The position numbers and the translations under genes are program-made. 64,000 nt of DNA, taken from positions 1 to 64,000 of the forward strand of contig JAJQBQ010000047.1 of the NCBI GenBank assembly GCA_021203205.1, read 5' to 3'. Each line of letters opens with the position of its first letter. Positions within the stretch are counted from its first letter, which is position 1. Shown piece by piece: positions 1-8,685 of the stretch. The DNA comes from Lachnospiraceae bacterium. GTDB lineage: Bacteria; Bacillota; Clostridia; Lachnospirales; Lachnospiraceae. The notes under the pieces were generated by a model that saw only the letters and a program-made list of their open reading frames with translations, was not told the origin of the DNA and ran no database searches.

Positions 1-556
1 CAAAATGGCTAATTCTAATCGGCTCTGGGTGGCTAATTCTTCCCGGCGCTAACACGGTGAGTTATAACGGTGCGCTTGATTCAGGGGTAGTTAAACCGCG
101 TGGAATCTTGGAGCGATTAGCGATGTTGTCGTTTGGAGCTCTTATGGTTTTGGGAGGAATTCTTTGCATTTTTTCTCCAATTCTCAGTTTGTTTTCGTAG
201 AAACAATGAGGATGAGCAGATGGTCTTTTCCACAGGATGAAGAAAGCAGAAAGCAAACCATGATGTCAGGAAATTTACATGAAACACCATATTAATAAGG
301 AAAAAAGTTTGTTGTTAAAATCTACTATAGAATCAGCGAGGATTATATAGGAAACTATGAAATTCAGATAGTTATTTTGGCACATTTAGTATTGAGCAAT
401 ACAAGTAATTCTGTAGATGTAGTTACTTTGGTATTTGTATCTCGAAAGGAGATTCTCATGCTGGAAATATGAAAAAGAAAAGCCTTTTTTGTAAGAGAAA
501 ATATTGATATGGTACGGAGAGTATTAAGAAAGCTTTATGAAGGAGGATATTTTATT
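1..556. other. AT-rich left flank without a convincing gene
   Basis: No open reading frame here has a plausible ribosome binding site and protein-like composition. Two direct copies of GGCTAATTCT lie near the edge at 8-17 and 31-40, which may be the end of a mobile element lying outside the window. Stretches at about 215-302, 315-350, 437-470 and 487-550 reappear, diverged, in front of the genes at 1354, 2894 and 4981. The block is therefore duplicated leader DNA of the lipoprotein cluster rather than unique sequence. Confidence 0.5.
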
Positions 557-1105
557 ATGACATGTAAAAATTGTGGGAACGAGATTAGTAGCGAAGAAAA
601 ATTCTGTAGCAGATGTGGAGCACAGATTTTTTCAGAGAACTCTTCTGTAGAAACAGAGAACAACTCAAAAGAGACTGCAAATTATACTTCGGAAGCCGGA
701 TCAACTGGCAAAAAGATGCCTGCCAATATAATCATGGCAATAATATCAAGTATATTGCTTGTTGTATGCATACCATTAAAACTGATGTCAGGGGATCATG
801 GTTACCTTTCGATGTATAATTTGCTGGCATCCACGGGAAGCGGTCTTTTTCGCGCATATATTATATATGTATTGCTCTTTGTTATTGCATTTCTGGCTGG
901 CACGTTTACTGGATTTCGTAAGCTGAGAATCTTAGGGTGCATTGGTATATGGATCGCGACTGCATGGTGGCTGTTTATTGTTTTTGTCATGGGTGGCGGC
1001 GCATCCACAGCGTATGGAAGCAGTTTTACTTTAGGCCTGGGGTTTTATTTATATATACTGGGTGTTGTATTGCAGACAATCTCTGGATTTAAAAAAGAAA
1101 TATAA
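557..1105 (+). CDS. zinc-ribbon membrane protein, function unknown
   Basis: This is a 182-residue protein. The start at 557 is chosen because AGGAGG (541-546) sits ten bases upstream; an in-frame start at 509 lacks such a site. The N-terminus is a zinc ribbon with C3, C6, C17 and C20 (CKNC and CSRC). A polar Ser/Thr/Glu-rich linker follows to about residue 50, then four hydrophobic segments at roughly 55-75, 97-117, 120-145 and 155-177. Zinc-ribbon plus membrane-helix proteins of this layout are common in Firmicutes and usually uncharacterised. The zinc ribbon should face the cytoplasm. It is the first gene of an AT-rich cluster of cell-envelope genes. I do not recognise a specific function. 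Confidence 0.8.
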   Translation: MTCKNCGNEISSEEKFCSRCGAQIFSENSSVETENNSKETANYTSEAGSTGKKMPANIIMAIISSILLVVCIPLKLMSGDHGYLSMYNLLASTGSGLFRAYIIYVLLFVIAFLAGTFTGFRKLRILGCIGIWIATAWWLFIVFVMGGGASTAYGSSFTLGLGFYLYILGVVLQTISGFKKEI

Positions 1106-1353
1106 ATATTACGATTGGTAATGTGGAAAAATGAATATAAGAATATAATTATGCTGAAAAACATATAACAAATTGCAAGAAAATGGAGGAGTCACTTAAC
1201 TAAGTGACATTGGATAATTACGTGTAGTACTATATTACTAAGGAAGAAAATTGTCAAAATCTACTATAGAACCAGCGAGGATTATGCAACTTTTTGTGTA
1301 AGAAAATGATGATATGGACGGAGGGTGTTAGGAGAGTTTTTAAGGAGGAAGAA

Positions 1354-2742
1354 ATGTTTATAAAACAAAATATTATTGTAATATTGATCATGTTTCTTTG
1401 CATGTGCTTTATCGCATGTGAAAGCGAAAGTGGCGATAACACAGGTTCAAATGATTCAACAGTTGCCGGTGAAGTAAATGAGTCTGAAAATGATAATTCC
1501 GCAAACACAAATGAAGTTGATGGTAATTCGCAACAAACTGAAACGGAAAGTACAACCGAAGCTTCGGTGGAATCTATGTCTGCGAGCTTGGTGGAAAACG
1601 ATGAACAACAAACAACAAGCACACTGGATAGTATTGAATCTTCCACGGAAATATATGCCTTGTACGCGGAAGTTGTGAAGGAATATGAGGATATCTACGG
1701 AAAAGGCGGCTATCAGGAATACGGAATTGCGGGGTATGGTGTAACCGGAACGTATTTGTTGCAGTTGCTTGATTTTGACGGTGATGGTCTGGAAGAATTG
1801 CTAGTTGGAGTTTATGATGAAAACAACTATACACAAATGACAGATATAAATGGCTGCAAATTTCCGTGGGTGGAGATATGGGCCTATGTAGATGGAGATA
1901 TTACTAAAGTTTATGCGCCTGATATGCAGTCAGAGTCTACAGGCTCAAATAATGTTTGCGGAGGCGATACAAGCTTCTATGTAGTATGTGCCGAATGTGA
2001 TGGGAAAATATACATGTTGCAGGGTGATCTGGGAGATGCCTGTCTGCTTTATTACTATGGTTATGCTGATGGTGAATTTCAGCTGGTTCGTACGATTGAG
2101 TATTATGAATCGGAAAATTATTATTATATTGACGGCACTCAGGTAACACAGGAACAATTTGAAGCAGACCAGTCCGCCTGGGATTATATTCTGATATATC
2201 AGATTGTTTTTGCTGCCTTTGAAGAAGATTTACAGCCACTAAGTGAGATTACTGCATGGACAAAGGTTAACCTCGGAATAGCAATACAGACAGAAAATCA
2301 GCAAGGTGCAGAAGCAGAAACCACTTTTAACAGTGAATGTGTATTTGATGAATTAGGATGGATAGAGAGTACATCAACTATAGAAAATGCTCTAGAAGAT
2401 TTTTATGTAACCACGGGAATACAGCCTTATATTTATTTTAAGAGTTATGATGCATCGCTAACGACAGATGCAGAAAAAAATGCGTATGCAGCACAATGGT
2501 TTAATCAAAATATTGATGATGAGAATGCGTTCCTTTTTATTTATTTTGCAGAAGAGGATACAGAGATGGGATATATGACAAGTATTAATGGTAGCAACAT
2601 TAATTCTATAATGGATGAGGAAGTACTAGGTGTCTTCTGGGACAATATAAATAAATACTGGAATTCGTCGAATATATCTACAGTTAATTTATTTATAATG
2701 GCATTTGCACGCAGTGCTGATACAATTGTAAGTAGACAATAA
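1354..2742 (+). CDS. secreted lipoprotein with FG-GAP-like and TPM-like regions
   Basis: A 462-residue putative lipoprotein. The start at 1354 follows TAAGGAGGAAGAA; the longer frame from 1294 has no good site. Residues 1-21 form a lipoprotein signal peptide ending in the lipobox FIAC, with the lipidated Cys at about 21. An acidic, Ser/Asn/Thr-rich linker runs to about 100. The middle contains DFDGDGLEELL, a calcium-loop-like motif resembling FG-GAP/EF-hand segments. The last about 130 residues (DELGWIESTSTIENALEDFY onward) resemble a TPM domain. The first about 70 residues are nearly the same as in the lipoprotein at 2894, showing recent duplication. It probably sits on the outer face of the membrane. 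No enzymatic role is evident. Confidence 0.8.
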   Translation: MFIKQNIIVILIMFLCMCFIACESESGDNTGSNDSTVAGEVNESENDNSANTNEVDGNSQQTETESTTEASVESMSASLVENDEQQTTSTLDSIESSTEIYALYAEVVKEYEDIYGKGGYQEYGIAGYGVTGTYLLQLLDFDGDGLEELLVGVYDENNYTQMTDINGCKFPWVEIWAYVDGDITKVYAPDMQSESTGSNNVCGGDTSFYVVCAECDGKIYMLQGDLGDACLLYYYGYADGEFQLVRTIEYYESENYYYIDGTQVTQEQFEADQSAWDYILIYQIVFAAFEEDLQPLSEITAWTKVNLGIAIQTENQQGAEAETTFNSECVFDELGWIESTSTIENALEDFYVTTGIQPYIYFKSYDASLTTDAEKNAYAAQWFNQNIDDENAFLFIYFAEEDTEMGYMTSINGSNINSIMDEEVLGVFWDNINKYWNSSNISTVNLFIMAFARSADTIVSRQ

Positions 2743-2893
2743 AAGCAGGCGTTTTTTACAGGATGTATGAGACTGACTCTGACAGAACATTTGTTTGGAT
2801 GAATATAGTCTTTTCCGCAGGGTGAAGAAAGCAGAATGCAATCTGTGATGTTAAGAAATTTACGCGCAGCATTATATTATTAAGGAGGAAGAA

Positions 2894-4267
2894 ATGATTA
2901 TAAAACAAAATATTATTATAATCTTAATCATGCTTTTTTGCATGTGCTCTATCGCATGTGGAAGCGAAAGTGGCGATAACACAGGTTCAAATGATTCGAC
3001 AGTTGCCGGTGAAGTTAATGAGCCGGAAAATGATAATTCCGCAAACACATATGAAGTTGATGGAAATTCACAACAGGCAAAAACGGAAAGTATGACTGAA
3101 GTATCAGTGGAAATCTCTTTTGATAATCTCTCCATAGGCGATACCGTATATTTTGGCAGCTATGAGCAGGATGGGGACTATGCTAATGGAAAAGAAAGCA
3201 TTGAGTGGGAGGTGATTGATGAACAGGATGGTAATTACCTGCTGGCATCAACACATACTCTGGCAAAGCAGCCATATCATACTACAACTGAAAATGTTAC
3301 CTGGGCAACCTGCTATCTGCGTACCTGGCTCAATGATACATTTTTAAAAGAAGCATTTACTGAAACTGAACAAAGTTACATCTGTACAACTACTGTTTCA
3401 ACACAGGGCGGCGGTTATTGGCAATCGGTTAACAGTGAAGATACGGAAGATAAGGTTTTTATTTTGACATCAGGGGAAATTGTAACGTACTGGGAGGATT
3501 CTGATGATCGAAATGCACCGAATACCAGTGTGGTTGACGGAATGGCAGAGGATTGGTTGCGCTCAAATTCAATCCGTTATCATGCACAATATGTGGATTA
3601 TACAGGAAGTACTTCTTATAGTGGAGAGATGAGAAGCCTCGAAGTAACAATTGAGACAGGGGTAAGACCGGCTATTTGGGTAAGTGTGACGGCAGACAGT
3701 GAGGCAAAGGCGGCAATTGGAAGTACAGCGCACACGTATACGCAGGTGGGCGACACGGTTACTTTTGGATGTTATTCAAGTGTCTCCCAGAAATGGATTG
3801 TTGCCAAAATTGAGGATGATAAATTTATGCTTGTCTCAGAAAATTGTCTGAAAAAATCTAATGGTACCGTCTATGTAAAGATGGCATTTGATACAAGTGG
3901 AGGAACATGGGATGTAAGTTCACTGCGTGAATGGTTGAACGGAGAATATTTGACGGAAGGATTTACAGAAAATGAAATTGCTCAGATTCTCACGACGACC
4001 GTTGTTACCAGTGGCTGTGCAGATACGGAAGATAAGGTTTTTTTGCTTTCCAAATCTGAAGCGGAGGAAATATTTCCAACAGCAAAGGAGCGCATTACCG
4101 GTGTTGCTACCGGGGGAAACATAAAGGGATGGTGGTTACGTGATGACCATTTTGTAAATAATAGTGGAAGTATAAATAATCATCCAAATGGTGAATTGTC
4201 TGTAAGGCCTGCCATATGGATTCAGAATGAGGATTATTTGCTGTATATTAATGCATACCAATACTGA
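2894..4267 (+). CDS. lipoprotein with two DUF6273 domains
   Basis: A 457-residue putative lipoprotein. The start at 2894 follows TAAGGAGGAAGAA, identical to the site used at 1354. The signal peptide ends in a SIAC lipobox. Two tandem copies of a DUF6273-like domain follow, at about residues 80-250 and 280-455. Each has the pattern GDTV.FG.Y, a Trp-rich strand, LR.WLN..FL..AF and a short DTEDKVF.L signature. DUF6273 proteins are abundant in the surface proteomes of gut Clostridia, and their molecular role is not established. The N-terminal 70 codons and about 16 bases of leader are close to those of the lipoprotein at 1354, while the C-terminal domains are unrelated. That points to swapping of a secretion leader between passenger domains. 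Confidence 0.85.
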   Translation: MIIKQNIIIILIMLFCMCSIACGSESGDNTGSNDSTVAGEVNEPENDNSANTYEVDGNSQQAKTESMTEVSVEISFDNLSIGDTVYFGSYEQDGDYANGKESIEWEVIDEQDGNYLLASTHTLAKQPYHTTTENVTWATCYLRTWLNDTFLKEAFTETEQSYICTTTVSTQGGGYWQSVNSEDTEDKVFILTSGEIVTYWEDSDDRNAPNTSVVDGMAEDWLRSNSIRYHAQYVDYTGSTSYSGEMRSLEVTIETGVRPAIWVSVTADSEAKAAIGSTAHTYTQVGDTVTFGCYSSVSQKWIVAKIEDDKFMLVSENCLKKSNGTVYVKMAFDTSGGTWDVSSLREWLNGEYLTEGFTENEIAQILTTTVVTSGCADTEDKVFLLSKSEAEEIFPTAKERITGVATGGNIKGWWLRDDHFVNNSGSINNHPNGELSVRPAIWIQNEDYLLYINAYQY

Positions 4268-4325
4268 TTACCTGAATATATGATTAAGTATAATACGAAG
4301 AAAAATATAATTTACAGAAGATATC

Positions 4326-4707
4326 ATGAAAACCATCACAAAATGGAAATATATAGCAATTATATGTGTATTGGCAAGCTTGGCTGTAAATTCCCATGGG
4401 TGGAGATTTGGACTTATGTAGACGGCAATATTACAAAATTTACGATGGCTATTCGGAAAACAGGCTTTCCCATGTTGATTTTTACAGCCTGGAAAATGGC
4501 GTTTTCAGTAAACTTTACACCTTGGAAGCAAGTTTTCCTGACAACTCTCCATCCTACACCCTAAATGGGACGAAGATTAGTATGGTTGAATATGCAGGTT
4601 ACGTTTCGGACGGTTTGACAGAATTCTATGCCCGATATATGACCTTGGAGGATTTTGAGCGATATCAATCCGATTTATCTGAAATATATAGTCAGATTAG
4701 TCCGTGA
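4326..4707 (+). pseudogene. decayed third lipoprotein copy
   Basis: An ATG at 4326 starts a signal-peptide-like stretch (MKTITKWKYIAIICVLASLA). The DNA then continues into sequence matching the interior of the lipoprotein at 1354: GCKFPWVEIW.YVDG.IT appears here and at about 1850-1910. The reading frame changes at least twice. One frame (from 4280) reads GCKFPWVEIWTYVDGN, and a second frame carries the C-terminal part to the stop at 4707. The original gene has lost most of its middle and is no longer a single open frame. This is best read as a pseudogene remnant of the same lipoprotein family. Confidence 0.6.
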
Positions 4708-4980
4708 TATAATTCGGATGATAACAATTTTAGTGCTTCCGACTTCATGAATGCTGGTTTGGATTGTTATAAAACTAACTGTTAGAAGGAATTGTTTTTC
4801 GGGGACATTTTAGAGCGGAGAAACCTTTGGGGTTATGAAATATATATAAAATGAAGATGTACTGCTCCTCAGAGGGGCGGTTCGTATCACGAAAGGAGAT
4901 TCCATGCAGGAAGATAGAAAAGAAAATAATGGGGCAAGAGAATCAGGACTTGCCCCGCTATATTCTTCCTGAGAGATTTG

Positions 4981-5304
4981 GTGAAAAAAAGAAGTCTGGC
5001 CGTACTAGGCATTTTTTGCGCATGGATGATTGTGATTGTTATAATTGACAAAGCGTTTATTCATACTGAAGGCCTGACTTCGCTGTTTAGCAGCCCATTT
5101 CATCAACTGCTTAAAGCACTAATTGTCTTTCTGGAAGGCGTTGTAATACTTGTAGGGACGAAGATTGTGGCAGATATTTATCGAAAAAAGATAAAATATC
5201 AGGCTTTGCCGGATAAAGAACAGAAAAGAAGAAGAATAGAAAGGCAATGGCTGGCATATGAGAAAAAGAATCATTCGAATATTTATCAGCAGTGTATTCT
5301 ATGA
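4981..5304 (+). CDS. small membrane protein, upstream partner
   Basis: A protein of about 107 residues with a GTG start at 4981 (a TTG at 4978 is possible). It has two hydrophobic segments, at about residues 6-24 (LAVLGIFCAWMIVIVII) and 42-64, then a basic Lys/Arg-rich cytoplasmic tail. No known domain is recognised. Its stop codon overlaps the start of the next gene in an ATGA arrangement, so the two are probably translated together. The 5' DNA at about 4884-4919 repeats the segment at 437-470, linking this gene to the duplicated leaders of the lipoprotein cluster. The weak ribosome binding site leaves the exact start uncertain. Confidence 0.6.
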   Translation: MKKRSLAVLGIFCAWMIVIVIIDKAFIHTEGLTSLFSSPFHQLLKALIVFLEGVVILVGTKIVADIYRKKIKYQALPDKEQKRRRIERQWLAYEKKNHSNIYQQCIL

Positions 5305-5633
5305 ATTTGAAGAAGAACGCGATATTCTGGAAGAGCAGGTTTTTCCGCATTTGGAAAGGTTGTGCCGTGAACACTGTCTTGTATGGCGTAGCTTTTATAC
5401 TGTCATATACAGTGAATGGCTCCTTCTTAGAGTTTATAAACGGCATTTTAACGTTAATACCAACGGGATTTATTTACGTGATTGCAGCTGAGGAACCGAT
5501 GTATCCTGTATTAGATATCTACGATGGTTATGATATGGAAGTGGAAGATATGTTAAAGATTATAATGCTTGAAGGGTTTGCGATTATTGCGGTTAATGTA
5601 GTAAATTATATGCTTCTGGTTGAAGGGGTCTGA
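5301..5633 (+). CDS. small membrane protein, downstream partner
   Basis: A 110-residue protein whose ATG at 5301 overlaps the stop of the preceding gene (ATGA), indicating translational coupling. The N-terminus is basic. Hydrophobic segments lie at about residues 24-41, 46-66 and 91-107. An acidic stretch (DIYDGYDMEVEDM) separates the last two. I do not recognise the family. Two small coupled membrane proteins could form a heteromeric membrane complex or an immunity/transport pair, but that is inference from arrangement only. Confidence 0.6.
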   Translation: MNLKKNAIFWKSRFFRIWKGCAVNTVLYGVAFILSYTVNGSFLEFINGILTLIPTGFIYVIAAEEPMYPVLDIYDGYDMEVEDMLKIIMLEGFAIIAVNVVNYMLLVEGV

Positions 5634-5740
5634 TAAATGTTTCGATTTGGGACAGTTGTAAGTGATTTTCCCCGCACACAGGTTAACGTTATCTTCTTCG
5701 GCCTTACAAAACAAAAGTGCCGTTTAAAAAGAAAAATTGG

Positions 5741-5790
5741 TTGACAAACGTTCCGGCATGCGCTACAATAAACTTACCTGAAAGGTAAGT
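5741..5790 (+). promoter_or_regulatory. promoter and palindromic operator of the HigBA-type operon
   Basis: TTGACA at 5741-5746 and TACAAT at 5764-5769 are separated by 17 bp, a near-consensus sigma-A promoter. Immediately downstream, over the expected start of transcription, lies a perfect 7-bp inverted repeat with a 5-base gap: ACTTACC (5772-5778) and GGTAAGT (5784-5790). This fits an operator bound by the helix-turn-helix antitoxin encoded in the operon, giving autorepression as in other higBA loci. Confidence 0.8.
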
Positions 5791-5801
5791 AATGCGAAGG
5801 A

Positions 5802-6200
5802 GTGAGGAATGGGAGGTGTCATGAACTGTACATTGAATTTGAAGATTCAGGGGTAAAAGAACTTTTTGACGATTTAAATGACGTTCAGAATTCGAAAAAC
5901 CTGATGAGAAAAGAAATGGGCGCAGAGTTAACGAAAGCGGTGAAGAAGAGATATAACCAAATCGTGGCTTTTTCCTCATTTTCAGCGTTGCAACAGTCAG
6001 GAATAGGAAAAATGGAATCTTTAGAAGGAGAAAACAAGGGTTCCTATTCCTTAAGAATTTCAGCAAATTATAGATTAATCGTAAGTCCTGAGGCGAAAGA
6101 TTTAAGTGCAGAGAGCCTTAAGGCCTGCGACACACTAATTATCAAAGGGGTGATTGATTATCATGGTAAAGGGAAAAAATACAGCTGGCTTATCCCGTGA
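5802..6200 (+). CDS. higB: RelE/HigB-family toxin
   Basis: A 132-residue RelE-superfamily toxin, probably a ribosome-dependent mRNA endonuclease. The conserved pattern of HigB-type toxins is visible. A helical N-terminus ends in a basic KKRYNQIVAFSSF. A G.G..E.L.G...G.YSLRIS..YRLIV core follows, in which R and Y residues normally bind RNA. The only upstream start in frame is GTG at 5802. GGGAGG at 5811-5816 would better serve a start near codon 9, so the true N-terminus may be slightly shorter. The gene is followed with a 38-bp overlap by an HTH-metallopeptidase antitoxin, the reverse of the usual antitoxin-first order and typical of higBA. It is controlled by the promoter at 5741. Confidence 0.82.
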   Translation: MRNGRCHELYIEFEDSGVKELFDDLNDVQNSKNLMRKEMGAELTKAVKKRYNQIVAFSSFSALQQSGIGKMESLEGENKGSYSLRISANYRLIVSPEAKDLSAESLKACDTLIIKGVIDYHGKGKKYSWLIP

Positions 6201-7248
6201 TTATATTATTCATCCGGGAGAGACATTAGCGGAAGTCATTGAAGACAGGGAGATGACACAGAGAGAGCTGGCGATCAGAACAGGTATGACGGAAAAGCAT
6301 ATCAGCACTGTCATTCATGGGCAAAAAAATATATCAGCTGCGTTCGCAAAAAAACTTGAGTATGCTCTGGGAATTGAAGCTTCTTTTTGGATGAATCTTC
6401 AGGCGAATTATGACCGTGAGCTTCTGGAGTTTGAAGAGCTAAATAATATAACAGAGGAAGAGATCGGCGTTCTGAAACATCTTAAAGAAGTTATAGCGAA
6501 ATGGACTGACTTTGGGTGGCTGGAGTGCGATGCAAGCCCGGCAGCACTGGTTTTGGATCTTCGAAAACTCTTTGGAATCAGTAATTTGCTTGATACTCCT
6601 CAAATAACTTATGCTGCAGCATACCGTGCTCAAAGTAAAAATGTAAATGTAGATCCCTATGTGCTGTTTGCCTGGCAAAGAATGTGCGAACTGCTTACAA
6701 AGAGTGTCGATATTGCAGATGAGGTTGATACGGAAAAGCTTAGGGAAAAGATTCCTGAGATTAAGCAGGTAATGTTTTTGCAGGGTGATCAGATTCCGAA
6801 AAGATTAATGGAAATATTTTCAGAATGCGGAATTGCATTTAAGATTGTACCTAACTTTACCGGAGCTCCGGTGCAGGGATTTATTAAGAAATCCGAAGAT
6901 GATGTTTTGATTCTCTGCATGACTTTGAGACAGAAGTTTCAGGATATTTTCTGGTTTACGTTATTCCACGAAGTTGCGCATATCCTTAACGGAGATACAA
7001 AGCGCGTGTTTGTTGACTTTAACTCTGTCTCTGGGGATATGGAAGCAAAGGCGGACCGTATGGCAGGCGATTTTTTAATTGACCCGAAAGAGTACAGAGA
7101 GTTTGTTGACAGTGGGGCGTATAAACAGCCTGGCGGGATTGAGCAGTTTGCGGAATCGCAAAATGTGAAAGCATGTATTGTTCGGGGGAGGCTCATGAAA
7201 TACGAGTTAATTCCATGGGAAAACAGGCCGAAATACCAATGGGTATAA
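6163..7248 (+). CDS. higA: HigA-type antitoxin: XRE HTH plus ImmA/IrrE metallopeptidase domain
   Basis: A 361-residue antitoxin and repressor. The ATG at 6163 lies inside the 3' end of the toxin gene, with GGGG upstream; a TTG at 6154 is an alternative. Residues about 17-80 form an XRE-type helix-turn-helix (MTQRELAIRTGM..KHISTVIHG). The C-terminal half is an ImmA/IrrE-like zinc metallopeptidase domain with the HExxH motif HEVAH near residue 268 and a downstream EAKADRMA segment that supplies further ligands. In this family the metallopeptidase fold is fused to HigA-like antitoxins, and whether it cleaves anything is generally unknown. It probably represses the operon through the palindrome at 5772-5790 and neutralises the toxin. 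Confidence 0.88.
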   Translation: MVKGKNTAGLSRDYIIHPGETLAEVIEDREMTQRELAIRTGMTEKHISTVIHGQKNISAAFAKKLEYALGIEASFWMNLQANYDRELLEFEELNNITEEEIGVLKHLKEVIAKWTDFGWLECDASPAALVLDLRKLFGISNLLDTPQITYAAAYRAQSKNVNVDPYVLFAWQRMCELLTKSVDIADEVDTEKLREKIPEIKQVMFLQGDQIPKRLMEIFSECGIAFKIVPNFTGAPVQGFIKKSEDDVLILCMTLRQKFQDIFWFTLFHEVAHILNGDTKRVFVDFNSVSGDMEAKADRMAGDFLIDPKEYREFVDSGAYKQPGGIEQFAESQNVKACIVRGRLMKYELIPWENRPKYQWV

Positions 7249-7265
7249 CAATGGAACAGTGATAG

Positions 7266-7310
7266 AAAGGTCATGAACTCGAATGCTCGCATTTGAATTC
7301 ATGACCTTTT
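7266..7310. terminator. bidirectional terminator between convergent genes
   Basis: A 12-bp perfect inverted repeat, AAAGGTCATGAA (7266-7277) and TTCATGACCTTT (7298-7309), lies between the plus-strand antitoxin gene ending at 7248 and the minus-strand gene ending at 7321. A-rich and T-rich borders on both sides let it work for both transcripts. Confidence 0.7.
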
Positions 7311-7320
7311 AAACTTTGTG

Positions 7321-8685
7321 TCACAGGATCGGAATCTTAATCTTCAGATCCGACAGCGGCCACGCCGCGCAGGGATGGAACCAGCCGAGTTCCTTGTCCA
7401 TCATACGTCGTCCATCGTTCAGTGGTGACACGAAAATGTCCCCGGAAAGCAGCTGGCTGCGGCAAAAGCCGCAGGCACCGCCGCGGCAGTGGGTATCCAC
7501 CGGGATGCCCGCGCGCTCCAGCGCTACGGCCACCGGCCATTCGCCCTTTGCCTCAACCACATCCTCTTCAATGCCGCGCACCACGGTGATGCGGTAAGTT
7601 TTACCTCTGTTTTCTGCCGGATAACCCGGAAGCACGGCAGGGTCTGCGGGGCTTGCCAGAACATCACAGCGGAAGCGGCGCTCCGGCACACCCATCTCTT
7701 CCAGAGCCTTCTTCATGGCGCGGTACATCGGCAGCGGGCCGCAGAAGTAGAAGGTCGGGTTCTCACCCATATATTTTTCGATGAGGGCACGGGTGACGAA
7801 GCCCTGCTCATAGCTGTTGTCAGCAGAAATTCCGGCTGCCTTTGTAACATCTCCCGAAATCACATGCACGATTTTTATTTTATCGCACTTCGCCGCAACC
7901 GCTTCAAGCCCATCTTTTAATACAATATCATCCGTCCGCACCGAACCATACAGAATGGTGAGAGTGCAGTCGCCCATTTTTCCGTTCGCGATCTCCTTCG
8001 CCATGGAGACAAACGGCGTGATGCCGCTGCCGCCCGCCAGGGCCACCAGATTTTTCGTATCCCGTAGCGGCTCCCAGTAGAAGGTGCCGAAGGGCAGGTT
8101 CGCGTCCAGTACGTCGCCGACTTTTACGTTTTCGAAGAACCAGTCCGGCACGAAGCAGTTCGGTGTGCGGCGGATGGTGATTTCGAAGAAGGGTTCGCCG
8201 TTAGCATCGAAAGATTTTCTGCCGGAATCGGATGCCGCGTTTCCGGAAGCCGGAGTCTTGACGGTGGAAGCAGACGTTTTGACGCTGGAAGCTGTTGTTT
8301 TGCTGCCGAAGCCGGAGGACTCGTTTAATGAAATGGATTTCCCAGGTCTCGCCTCATACGGCGCGGAAGAAATAGAGTAAGGTCTTGTCAGTGTGCTTTT
8401 CCCGATCTGCAGCCGGAAATTCACACACTGCCCGCTCTGGAATGGCGGGATGTGTCCGTTCTCGGAGACGAAACGGTAAGTGCGGGAGGTGGGCGAGCTG
8501 TCGCGCACCTCGGTCACGCGCACGCGCATGGCGTCCGGGTGGAGGCTTTTTGCGATATCCGCGACGAAATCCTTCGGATCCGGGGTGGCGGATGCGTTTT
8601 CACGTACCTCATGGCGGGCGGCCATGATGCGGTTGATGCCGGACACATCTTTTAAGAAGCCTTTTACTTTGATACTTTTACTCAT
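7321..8685 (-). CDS. ferredoxin-NAD(P)H reductase-type flavoprotein with C-terminal 2Fe-2S domain
   Basis: A 454-residue electron-transfer flavoprotein. The order is an N-terminal extension (1-50), FAD-binding barrel with RPYSIS at 101-106, NAD(P)-binding domain with GGSGITP at 218-224 and CGP at 315-317, then a plant-type 2Fe-2S domain with C400, C405, C408 and C439. This matches Hcr/phenol-hydroxylase reductase-type proteins that pass electrons from NAD(P)H to a partner. Residues about 115-160 are a Ser/Thr/Ala/Lys-rich low-complexity insert inside the FAD domain, absent from usual relatives. The start overlaps the stop of the upstream flavoprotein gene by ATGA, so it is coupled to it. The natural reading is that it supplies electrons to that flavoprotein. 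Confidence 0.85.
   Translation of the reverse strand: MSKSIKVKGFLKDVSGINRIMAARHEVRENASATPDPKDFVADIAKSLHPDAMRVRVTEVRDSSPTSRTYRFVSENGHIPPFQSGQCVNFRLQIGKSTLTRPYSISSAPYEARPGKSISLNESSGFGSKTTASSVKTSASTVKTPASGNAASDSGRKSFDANGEPFFEITIRRTPNCFVPDWFFENVKVGDVLDANLPFGTFYWEPLRDTKNLVALAGGSGITPFVSMAKEIANGKMGDCTLTILYGSVRTDDIVLKDGLEAVAAKCDKIKIVHVISGDVTKAAGISADNSYEQGFVTRALIEKYMGENPTFYFCGPLPMYRAMKKALEEMGVPERRFRCDVLASPADPAVLPGYPAENRGKTYRITVVRGIEEDVVEAKGEWPVAVALERAGIPVDTHCRGGACGFCRSQLLSGDIFVSPLNDGRRMMDKELGWFHPCAAWPLSDLKIKIPIL

Noticed and set aside
62..256. 64-codon minus-strand frame in the left flank
   Set aside because: No ribosome binding site, and the region is repeated leader DNA of the lipoprotein cluster.
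4851..5048. 65-codon frame before the small membrane protein pair
   Set aside because: It overlaps the start of the better-supported gene at 4981 and its sequence is not protein-like; another short frame from 4904 ends after 22 codons.
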